Positions 50,501 to 59,208 of a stretch of DNA of 64,000 bases are shown piece after piece. The stretch covers positions 254,001 to 318,000 of the forward strand of contig CAJNDS010000558.1 in NCBI GenBank assembly GCA_905221605.1. The letters are read 5' to 3'. Positions within the stretch are counted from its first letter, which is position 1, and every line of letters begins with the position of its first letter. The notes below the pieces were generated by a model. It was not told the DNA's origin. It did not search any database and saw nothing but the letters and a program-made list of their open reading frames with translations. This DNA is from Symbiodinium natans. Lineage: Eukaryota; Sar; Dinophyceae; Suessiales; Symbiodiniaceae. The position numbers were made by a program, and so were the translations under genes.

Positions 50501-53500
50501 CACGTTGCATTTTCCTCATCCATTGCACTTGTAGGTTCGTTGGCAGTTGTAACTGGGAAGCCCGATGCTCGAACACCTGAACCATGCAAACCTAAGCGTA
50601 AACCCCAAAAATCTACCCAAAAACCCGGGACAGCGAAACCTTAGACTCTAAACCCTATGAGCATGTGACCCCAAGACATCGAACCAGCACCAAATCCCAC
50701 AGGCTTCCGTGCTGATGAGAGAAGGGTGCCCCTTTATTGGGGTGAAGTTTGGATCCGAATCCTACAACAAGAATCAGGGCGGCACTCGGCGTCCTAAAAC
50801 ACGGAAATGCTATCCCTCTGAGGCATCACGACGGTTCCCCCCGACCCGCGCGATTCAGAGCTGCTTTAAGGATTGAGGCTTCGAATTTCTCGTTTAGGGA
50901 AGATTTGCAAAGCGCTTGGGCCTGGAGGATCCTGTAGTGCCAAGAAGCTGGAATCGAGATTTCAAGGGACCCTTGTGCTATCCACATGCTTCCTGAATGC
51001 TTCGTCTGTTCTCCTTTGGCTTGTTCAGACTTACCAGTGCTTCGCAGTGGACGAGTGCATCCAAACAATTCGGGAAAGCCAGCTCTTTGAAACTTTGGAG
51101 TGTAGGGAAGGGGGGTGTGCTTGGAGGTTCATGGTACTTCGTGACCTATTTATAACTTTACTTCTAATTCCCAATTCAAGTTCTAACCTTATTAGGGTAC
51201 TGAAAGGGCTGATAAGTGGGTAGCTACCCTGATAACTGGGTTAGTACCCTGAACCTCCAAGTAGGGAACGTATAAGGGGAACGGCATGACAGGGCAGAAG
51301 CTCAATTGGAGTTCTTATAACCCTACACATATAGATCTACCCAAGGGCCCGTCAAGCAGTATGCATGTTTACTCTCCCACTCCCCCTTGAGCACCAGTAA
51401 AATGAATCGCGAAGCGACCTAGCCAAAATGTTCAAACCCTAAACCCTAGACTCTAAACCCGAAACCCGAAACCCTAAACCCTAAACCCGAAACCCTAAAC
51501 CCTAAACCCTAAACCCTAAACCCTAAACCCTAAACCCAAGCCCCCCGAGTCTGGTCCTCCACACGTCGGAGCAGAGACTGGGTGTACCTGGAAGACACTG
51601 GAAGATGCACCGGGCAGATAAGGGGCAGTGCGCAATCAAACTGAGGTGGCCCTTAAAACCCTCTGAGAAATAGTCCTGTAGATGATCCTCTCAAGCCCAA
51701 AAAGGGAAGATGTAAGATGTCCTAAGGGCCTACCGAATACAGGGTTTGCGGGGCTGGGATTGGATGTGAGAGTTCGTGGGTTCCGGTCTGGGTGGGGGGT
51801 GGGGGGGTGAGACTCAACGAAACTGGCGGCCAGGTACTCAGACCCGACTAAACCTTACACCTCTACAGTCACGGGTCTGTGAAAGGAGGAGTTGCACAAG
51901 CGAATAGCGCTAGATAGCATGCAGAGAGTGAGATATATAAATATACGTATACACCAAGCAGGGGATTACATGCGTAGGCCCTAAACCTCCAAACCCCTAT
52001 GTCCCTACTTCCCCAATGCCCGAAGCCCCAAAAAGCCACAAAGCCCCTAAAGCCCCCAAAGCCCCAAAACCCCTAAAAACCTAAAGTCCCTAAACCCTAA
52101 GCCCTAAACCCTAAACCCCAAACCCCCCAAAACCCTTGCTGGGGCTTGGCGCTCGTCGTCGTCCCCCTCGGCCGGCGGAACCTCCTCTGGCGCACCGTCG
52201 TCCATCGGCGGCTCCAGTGCATCCTGCGGCTGCGGGGTTTAGGGTTTAGGGTTTATGAGGGTTTGGGGTTAGGGTTTAGGTTTAGGGTTTATATTGGGGT
52301 TTAGGGTTTAGGGTTTAGGGTTTAGGGTTAGGGTGTGGCTTGGGTTCAAGGTTTAGGCTTAGGGTTACTGGGCTTTGGGAGAGTGCGTAAAAAAGAGGCC
52401 TGCGGATATTCAAGGTAACCCCCCCCCCTCCCCCCCCCCCTCCCCCCCCCAACCCACCCAACAACCCCCCCTCCCCCTCCCCCTCCCCCCCCCCCCCCCC
52501 CCCCCCCAAGAAAGGGGGGGGGGGGGCCCCCCCCCCCCCATGCTCAATTCCACATTTCCTCTGCCATGTTTGGTAGGATTCCTATTGCTTTTATTCGGAA
52601 TCCTTCTAATTTCAAGAGGATTTCTATTAATGTAACAAGATTTCTATTTGCCTTCTTTTTTCGTAGCATTCTAATCGGACTTCTACTAATTTTAATAGCA
52701 GTTCAATCAATTGTAATAGGAGTTGAACTTAATTCGACAAGGATTTCTATTATTTCAATACGAATCCCGTTAAACCTAATACAAATCTTATTAGAAGGGA
52801 TAAAAATCTCATTCATATTATTAGAAATCTTTCAAAAGTAACAAAAACCCGATTAGAATCAAAAGAAGTCCTATTAAAACGTTAATTAAAATCAAGTGAA
52901 ACCCTATTAAGAACACTGTTATTGACCAAGGGGGGCCCCCCCCCCCTTGAACAAGGGGGGGGGGGGGCCATTGAACAAGAGAGGGGGGGGGGGGGGGGGG
53001 GGGGGGGGGGCTGGCTTATGTTCCCGCAGGCCGCAGTGGCGCGCACTATCGGCTTTGGGGGCTTGGGGGTTGGGGTTTGTGAGTGGTCGAAGAGCTTGGC
53101 TGTGCAGCCCTCGGCGCCCTGCCGGCCAACGTGAGTTGAAAGCGCAGGTTGAGTTTAGGGTTTAGGGTTTAGGGTTTAGGGTTTAGGGTTTAGGGTTTAG
53201 GGTTTAGGGTTTAGGGTTTAGGGTTTAGGGTTTAGGGTTCAAGGGTTTAGGGTTTAGGGATTAGGGTTTAGGGTTTAGGGCTTAGGGTTTAGGATATCAC
53301 AACAAATACACCCACCCAGCCACGCGACCACACACACACACACAGAGACACGCACTTACTTCGGGCTCTCCCAACACAAAACAAACACGAACAGAGAGAC
53401 ACACACACACACACACACACTGGGTGATGACGAAGACTACTGCTGTGTGTGGACGTTCCAGGGCTTGTGCATGATAAGCATGACAAGGGTGCTTTGGACT

Positions 53501-53965
53501 GGGGTTCACGAACAAGGGTGTCTTTTCGAGCTCGCGATGTGTACCCTCAAGAAACCTATATACCCTCTAAAAGGGCAATCCATTCCATGAGTTGGTTCAG
53601 GTACAGCTCGCGCTTAAAGTGGGGTATGTAGGTTCAGGGCCCAGGGTAGGACGAGATTCTTGGACACACCGGGATGCCCTGCGAGCGTGGCTTAGACTTG
53701 CGATTGCGGGCAGCGAATCGCATATTTCGCTGCTCGCGGACCTGACTGAACGACAACGGTGTTGTCAAACGGAGGGCCACCATCAACAAACACCCAATAG
53801 GGTTTAGGGTTTATTTAAGGCTTGAATGAACACAAACGCTTCGTGGCGGAGATATAACTTGTCGGCATGTTCGTCTGCGGGTGTCTCCGATCCCGCCACT
53901 CCGAAAACCACAACTGAACGTTCAGCATCTGCCGAGGGGAAGCTGAGACTTCTTGCGCCGGAGGG
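47590..53965 (-). CDS. Gene H: minus exon series, family unknown
   Basis: Minus exons: 53822-53965 (ADAERSVVVFGVAGSETPAD then EHADKLYLRHEAFVFIQA), about 53680-53803 (VFVDGGPPFDNTVVVQSGPR…), 52141-52237 (acidic/Pro-rich EPPMDDGAPEEVPPAEGDDD), 51033-51100 (LAFPNCLDALVHCEAL, GTAAGT donor), 50148-50234 (GAVDIVFSMVQQDFHPQASC), 49406-49482 (PEELKQELADVLAAKGLQEE), 48331-48387 (SSLEQVEAEACIGPAG, GTGAGT donor), 47590-47668 (GSDLVGKAVKAPGLDSWSE). They may belong to two or more genes; the first two are the longest and look like one folded domain. Confidence 0.45.
47690..47880 (+). repeat. GGGGTTATA and TATAGGG variant array
   Basis: Seven or so copies of a 9-bp GGGTTATAG unit followed by TTATAGGG variants: a local alternative to the heptamer. 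Confidence 0.9.
48331..48387 (-). CDS. Gene H exon bounded by GTTCAG acceptor and GTGAGTG donor
   Basis: 57 nt, phase 0: SSGSSLEQVEAEACIGPAG. Canonical sites at both ends. Confidence 0.6.
49200..49300. mobile_element. TIR element family 7
   Basis: Arms CTGGTTCTTAGTAGGGAATGAG / CTCATTCCCTACTAAGAACCAG with internal AGGGCCCTA palindromes. Other copies: 3474-3552, 40040-40115, and a remnant at 40428-40470. Confidence 0.88.
49406..49482 (-). CDS. Gene H exon: PEELKQELADVLAAKGLQEE
   Basis: Helical acidic segment ending ERWNG before a GTGTG donor. A TTTAGGG array is on the left and a TTCAGGG array on the right. Confidence 0.55.
49555..49643. mobile_element. TIR element family 9
   Basis: Right arm AAAGTATAGTACTCC(A/G)AA(A/G)CCCAG, also at 3605-3640, 3709-3735 and 44900-44985. 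Confidence 0.65.
49832..49925. mobile_element. TIR element family 2
   Basis: Arms GGGATGTTCCCC…/…GGGGGAACA with internal (T)ACTAACAGTCCTTA/TAAGGACTGTTAGTA. Other copies: 23528-23635, 30415-30512, 56780-56885; a left part at 18903-18945. Confidence 0.85.
50955..51110. other. Open island on both strands
   Basis: Plus reads TCFLNASSVLLWLVQTYQCF (hydrophobic) within a 116-codon frame; minus contains the 51033-51100 exon with a GTAAGT donor. Only one is likely real. Confidence 0.35.
51435..51540 (-). repeat. CCCTAAA/CCCGAAA array
   Basis: Higher-order alternation of CCCGAAA and CCCTAAA units. Confidence 0.9.
52417..52542. repeat. Poly-C/poly-G block left of AT-rich island
   Basis: C runs then a G run and C run forming a potential perfect hairpin (GGGGGGGGCCCCCC). 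Mirrored by poly-C and poly-G at 52932-53010 on the other side of the island. Confidence 0.9.
52555..52918. repeat. AT-rich degenerate 21-nt repeat island
   Basis: About 360 bp of low-GC sequence built on a degenerate 21-nt period (GGATTTCTATTAATxxAAxxA), giving a 7-residue-periodic peptide (RIxIxxx) in one frame. The 91-codon ORF is a by-product of the repeat. Base composition unlike anything else in the window; enclosed by G/C homopolymer runs. Confidence 0.75.
53031..53131 (+). CDS. Candidate plus exon with canonical splice sites
   Basis: Acceptor TATGTTCCCGCAG and donor GTGAGT bracket AAVARTIGFGGLGVGVCEWS then KSLAVQPSAPCRPT. Plus orientation against the minus series around it. Confidence 0.5.
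53153..53295 (+). repeat. TTTAGGG array, about 140 bp
   Basis: Right of the plus-strand exon 53031-53131. Confidence 0.95.
53822..53965 (-). CDS. Gene H long exon: SVVVFGVAGSETPADEHAD…
   Basis: About 48 clean codons beginning PSGARSLSFPSADAERS. A different minus frame gives a longer Met-started ORF but is less protein-like. No stop in the chosen frame until the TTTAGGG patch at about 53815. Confidence 0.5.
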
Positions 53966-54217
53966 AGCTTAACCGCATGGTTTTCTGTGCATCGTCTGTG
54001 CATTGTCATTGTACATCAGTGAAACGCGAGAAGAACACTGAACGACTGCTTTTCGCAGCATCGTTCAAATTCGGCCTTCCGCCTTGAAAAGTTCTGTTCG
54101 CATCTACCGGCCCTAATCCGACCCTAGACTGCTATTTGCTTCAGAACCCCCCCCCAAAGAGTAGAACATATTCCTCATAAGGGTATGTCGGCACTATTAT
54201 CTGTATTCTTGGGAGGG

Positions 54218-54253
<36 letters not shown>

Positions 54254-54275
54254 CTTCAGCAAATAGTAGTAGACC

Positions 54276-54397
54276 TACCCTTGGTAGCCCAGTAACCACA
54301 TTACAATAAGGGCACCCTTGTTTGGGTTGGTCACTATATAAGGGAACCTTGAACCAAAAAGGGTGAAAAGGGTACCCCTGGGCTACCAAGTACCAAT
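54276..54397. mobile_element. TIR element family 6
   Basis: Arms CTTGGTAGCCCAGTAACC / GGGCTACCAAG, with a GGTTGGTCA…CCTTGAACC interior. Other copies: 13217-13322, 63395-63508. Confidence 0.85.
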
Positions 54398-54402
54398 TAA
54401 GT

Positions 54403-55802
54403 TTAGCCATCCTTGGTGGTGAGAGTTTTCCGGATCGACGCCTTCACGTCCGTCTGCTGCTGCTTCTGCCAGACATCTCCGTCATCCCAGACCAGCTGCC
54501 CCTGCTCATCAAGCCTTTTAGGTCAAGAACGCAAACGATTGGTTCAGGGTTTAGGGTTTTCGGTTTAGGGTTTAGGACGTAGGGCTTAGGGTTTTAGGGT
54601 TTTCGGGTTTAGGGTTTAGGGTGCAGGGTTTTGTTTTTGGGGTTCAGGGTTTGGGGTTTAGGGTTGCATCAGTATCGGAAGAATCCTGTTGCCATGATCG
54701 CCGGGTCAAATTGCGTATGCTGAACAATATGAATCTTCACTGGCTCAGCACAATGTGTTGGTGTCACAGGCTGCCGAGCATCTAGACCCAAGAGAAGCCT
54801 AGGAATAAAAAGGGCGCCCTTGTTGGTTTTAAAGGGGATGATAAGAGAACCTAAACCACAAACAAAGGGGAATAAGGGCCTACTCTGGGTCCTAGCCCTA
54901 AACCCTAAACCCTAAACCCTAAACCCTAAACCCTAAACCCTAAACCCTAAACCCTAAACCCAACAAACAAGGGAACAAGGGCCGACTCCTAGTCCTAGGC
55001 AGGTACTGGGAGGTTCAAGGTTCGCGGGTGGCTCTCAGCCGGCCTTATGTTGGGTTCCCCCTAAGCCCCATGGCCCCATGGGTCCAGAGTTTCACCATAG
55101 GGTTTAGGGTTTAGGGTTTAGGGTATAGGGTATAGGGTATAGGGTTTAGGGTTTAGGGTTTAGGGTTTAGGGTTTAGGGTTTAGGGTTTAGGGTTTACCC
55201 ACGAAAGCAAAAAAAAAACCTTCAACCCTAAGTCCTAATCCCTAAACCCTAAACCCTAGAACAACAAATCCTCAACCCTAAGTGCTAAACCCTAAGCCCT
55301 AAGCCCTAAACCCTAAACCCGAAACCCCACAGACCAAGAGACCAGGCTGTGAGCTGCTCGCCCTCGACTTCCACCGAGATCTTGTCCGAGCCGAGCACCG
55401 TTAGCTCCACGGGTGGCGACTTGTACCTTTTTTGGGTTTAGGGTTTGGGGTTTGGGGTGTGGGGTGTGGGGTTTGGGGTTTGGAGTGTCGGGTTTGGGGT
55501 TTAGGATTTAGGGTTTCGGGGTTGAGGGTTGAGGGCTTATCAGGGGTTTAGTAGGCCTGAAGCGTGTTAGGGCTATAGTGTTTACGGCTTTGTGGCTACA
55601 CCACGGCTGCTCCCTTAATAGGGTCCCTTACCTGTTCTTAAAGCGTCGATGGATGCATCCGCTGAGCCATCCCTTCTAAACCGAAGCACACACACACACA
55701 CACACCCGAACATCAGCTTGAGTGGCACAAGGAGGGGGCCCCCCAAAAAACTCATCTTATTCCAGTATATTTCCCTATATATATATACATATACATATAC
55801 AG

Positions 55803-55834
<32 letters not shown>

Positions 55835-57052
55835 TGTATACAGATAATTCCTACGGTCCCTTATATGCGTCCCTCCTTTCGTCCCTTGAACGAAATGCGT
55901 TTCGGGTGTAGGCCATGGAGGGCCTGGAGCTAAATCAACTTGAAGCCCGAGAGCCGAGCACACACACAACTTTCAGAGTCACCCCAAACAACCCTAAACC
56001 CTAAACCCTAAACCCTAAACCCTAAACCCTAAACCCTATGACCACACAAATGCAAGAACCCCCCACGCTTTGGAACACCCCCCCAGGCTGGCAACCCGGT
56101 AGGGAGGGTTAAGGTCAGAGGGGGGGGTTATAGTTTAGGTTTCGGGTTGGGCGCGCTCTAAAAATCTAAACCCTAAACCGCAACATATCTCCTGAAACCC
56201 TAAACCCTAAACCCTAAACCGAAAACTCTAAACCCCCCCCCCCAAAAAAAAAAAAAAAAAAAAACAACAACAACAACAACAACAACAAAGGCCTCGCTTG
56301 AGGTTTCGGATCAGAGGTGAGGGTTCAGGGTGCCAAGGTTTTGTGGGTTGGGCCAAAGCAGCTGCTTGGCCTAAACCCTAAACCCTAAACCCTAAACCCT
56401 AAACCCTAAACCCGAAACCCGAAACCCGAAACCCTAAACCCTAAACCCTAAACCCTAAACCCTAAACCCTAAACCCTAAACCCTAAACCCTATACCCTAA
56501 CCCTAAACCCGAAAAGCTTAAACTGCAAACCCTGGGCACCTCTTCGCCCAGCTGATTTTGTGGGCAAAGATTGCCGCCATGAACTTCGAATCTTCGACTC
56601 GGTTCCAGTTCCCTTCCAGCCTCAGAGGCACTTCTTGCTGGTTCTGAGTAGGGTTTAGGGTTTAGGGTTTAGGGTTTAGGGTTTAGGGTTTCGGGTTTAG
56701 GGGTTAGAGGTTAGGCTTTCGGGTTTAGGGTTTGGGGTTTAGGGTTTAGGGATTGGGGGTTTGGGGTTTTGGGCTGAGGTTGGGATGTTCCCCCTCATGC
56801 GAACAGTCCTTAGTAGGGATTACCGCACCCCCTTTATAATCCCTATCCCTATTCAGGACTGTCAGTCGTGGTTCTCAGCATATTCAGGGCACTTAAGACT
56901 TAGAACCCTGCTGATAAGTACCCTTGAAGTAAACTGTAAACTCTGACCCTAAAAACCCTAAACCCTAAACCCCCCGAACTCCTAAACTTCAAGCCCTGCC
57001 AAGCAGCAGGGCTAGGAAGGGCTCGGCTTCAGGGACCATCACAGGAACGACC
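54403..57052 (-). CDS. Gene G: W-DGD-VW beta-repeat protein, 3' part
   Basis: Minus exons: 57000-57052 (PVMVPEAEPFLALLLG), 56537-56643 (VPLRLEGNWNRVEDSKFMAA then IFAHKISWAKR), 55338-55425 (PPVELTVLGSDKISVEVEGE…) and 54403-54519 (RLDEQGQLVWDDGDVWQKQQ… ending KTLTTKDG and TAA). The progression G-x-W…I…V-x-V-x-G…G-x-L-x-W-DGD-VW matches a small all-beta repeat I associate with many uncharacterised dinoflagellate proteins; no function is known to me. Each exon is sandwiched by CCCTAAA and TTTAGGG arrays or TIR elements. Confidence 0.65.
54784..54898. mobile_element. TIR element family 4
   Basis: Arms CTAGACCCAAGAG(A/T)… / …CTCTGGGTCCTAG; interior has AAAAAGGG(C/T)GCCC and GGGAACCTAAACC. Other copies: 57110-57222, 29653-29752, 21262-21350, 33105-33200, 50720-50800, 7330-7435, 38228-38316. 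Confidence 0.8.
55097..55198 (+). repeat. TTTAGGG array with TATAGGG insertion
   Basis: Four TATAGGG units lie inside otherwise canonical repeats. Confidence 0.9.
56370..56520 (-). repeat. CCCTAAA array, about 150 bp
   Basis: Includes three CCCGAAA units. Left partner of TTTAGGG 56648-56700 around gene G exon 56537-56643. Confidence 0.95.
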
Positions 57053-57482
57053 TGGAGTAGACGGCGTAGGTGTGTAAAGCTGTTCGGAGTTTGGGCTTAG
57101 AAAAAAAAACTAGACCCAAGAGTACCCTGCGAATAAAAACGGGCACCCGTTCTTGGCTTGACAGGGCTTATCAGGGAACCTAAACCCTAAAAAAGGAATC
57201 AGGACCTACTGTGGGTCCTAATTAGCCCTAAACCCTAAACCCTAAATCGCATAGCATTCGAAACATAAGGCCCCTTGCCGGGGACTCTGACGCCGGACCT
57301 CGGGTCTATCACGGCGGTGACACTCCAATCGTACCGCAAACTGCATGGTCAGCTCTGAACAACCGCACCCAGCTTTTTGTCTGCCACCGATCCCCACATG
57401 AGTCCTGTACTGTGAGGCGCCGATGCAAACGTCCGAAACTGCAAGCATGCACGAGCTGCTCTGCGTCTACTCCGAACGAGGC

Positions 57483-58713
57483 TCACTCTGGCCCTTGCCC
57501 TGCTCGTTCGGTTGTTCTGCTTGCGCTGGCAGGTCTGGGCCGGATGTGCTCCGCCAGGGACGCCGCAACTGCTGGCTTGGCCCCCTCCCCTTCCAGTCGC
57601 TTGGCCCACTCAGGCTCCATGGCGTCCAGCATCTGCATCTTGCTGAGGTCCTTGAAGCACCTCGCGGCGATCTCCATGCGCTGCTCCACTTCCTGTGGCG
57701 TGAAGGTTGGCTGGCCGTCCGAAGCTTTCTGTGCCAGGAGCGCTTGCTCCAAGGCCTGCCCCAGCTTCTGCTTCATTAGATGCAGGGACAGCTCAGCCAG
57801 GTCAACCCAAGAGGGATCGTACTTGTAAGGATACGGTATGTGGAAGTCGACCTCCCACCTACGCAGCTTCTTGCTGGCATACTCCTGCACATTGTCAATC
57901 TCACCCGAGTCCAGCTTGGTCACCACATTCTTGTACAGGCCAATACTTCTGGTAGAGCTCTTCATCAAGGCCCCTATGCTTGCCGGGAGCGGGCTGCATC
58001 AGCAGGACGTCAAAGCGATCACCTTGGTTGAGATTCAGCAATGTCCGGGTGCCCTTGTCGGAGTTGACTACGAAGATGACGCGGGCAAGCTTGGTCAGGA
58101 AGTTGGCCCAATCCAGAGCCTGCTTCGGGTACTTCTTGAGAAGCTCTGCATATTGGTCCACGAGGATGATGGCTGGTTTCGGTGTCACTGGAGGCTTGAG
58201 GAGCTGTTAACAGCGACCTGAGCCACTGGCTCTCACGGTACTGTCGCAGCATCATCTTCAATTCTCCACCGGCCGTTGTTGTCAGGCCGGAGAGCTCGGT
58301 CGTTTGCCCTTGAGCGAAGGTTTCTGCGCCCGTTCCGGCCTCGCCATTTAGGTACAGCCCAGAATAGGCCGAGGGTCCAAACCGGCGCCACCATGGCAAC
58401 GATGTCCGCAGCAACGTTGTCTTGCCATCCTTGTTGCGGCCTTGCAGGATCAGGGCTCTGTTGCTGTTCAACGCTGCGTACGGCCGACAGTCTATCGGCA
58501 AGACCGGAGCATCCGGGAGTTCGATGACCTTCCGGAGAAACGGGCCCAGGCGCCCTATTGGCCTTGCCAACGGATGCGCCGCCCACTTGTACACGGTTCC
58601 ACCACCAGCCACCAAAGAAGCCACTCCAACAAACAGCGCGGCAGCATTTATTGCCGAATCGTAAGAGGCTTTGAAGGCTTTCCAACTTGCCCAGCTAGTG
58701 TCGCCATTGCTCT
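57483..58713 (-). pseudogene. Membrane-anchored P-loop NTPase, intron-free, frameshifted
   Basis: Read on minus from about 58713 (after an in-frame TAG that may be an acceptor): SWKAFKASYDSAINAAALFV begins a hydrophobic N-terminal segment, then a Walker A motif GRNKDGKT, a Walker B-like AIILVDQY, and a sensor-like VIFVVNSDKG, followed by a helical C-terminal region (PQEVEQRMEIAARCFKDLSK) to a stop at 57483. This is a STAND/AAA-type architecture, probably membrane-attached. The frame changes near 58190 (between Walker A and B parts) and again near 57950, so no single ORF encodes it. About 1.2 kb has no telomere array, unlike every other gene here. Either a decayed retrocopy or a real gene with two assembly indels. 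Confidence 0.65.
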
Positions 58714-59208
58714 CCTAGGTCATTACCCCAATACACTACTACACGACAAACATTCGCTCGAACAAAGCACCTTCAAAAGCAGACACTGAAAAGCAAACAC
58801 TAAACCCTAAACCCTAAACCCAAAGCCCTAAACCCTAAACCAGAATAGGTTGAAGGTCTAGGGGCTGCTAAGGCTCCATCCCATCCAAAGTCCCAACTCT
58901 CGCAATGCCCGGACAGAAACAAAAGGCCCCAAATCCCACCGAAACCTAAGCACAACAGTAGAACCCTAAGGGCGGTAAGGGTCCATGTACCTAAAAGTGA
59001 AATGCTCGGGCCGCAAAGTGCTTCCTGTATAGGGACTTTGGGGCCCAAGCATATAATCACAGGTACATGCACCCTCAGGGGAAGAAAACCTTAAACACCG
59101 CAAAATGAAAACCGTCAAGTGAACAACAAGCAACTCTATACCCCAAGGTTTAGGGTTTAGGGTTTAGGGTTCAGGGTTTAGGGTTTAGGGTTTAGGTCTT
59201 TGTGTAAT

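Noticed and set aside
52315-52635. Poly-Gly and poly-Pro ORFs
   Set aside because: Pure translations of G/C homopolymers; no splice sites or conserved sequence.
52566-52841. 91-residue hydrophobic protein in the AT-rich island
   Set aside because: Its hydrophobic pattern follows the 21-nt DNA period and there is no family match or splice context.
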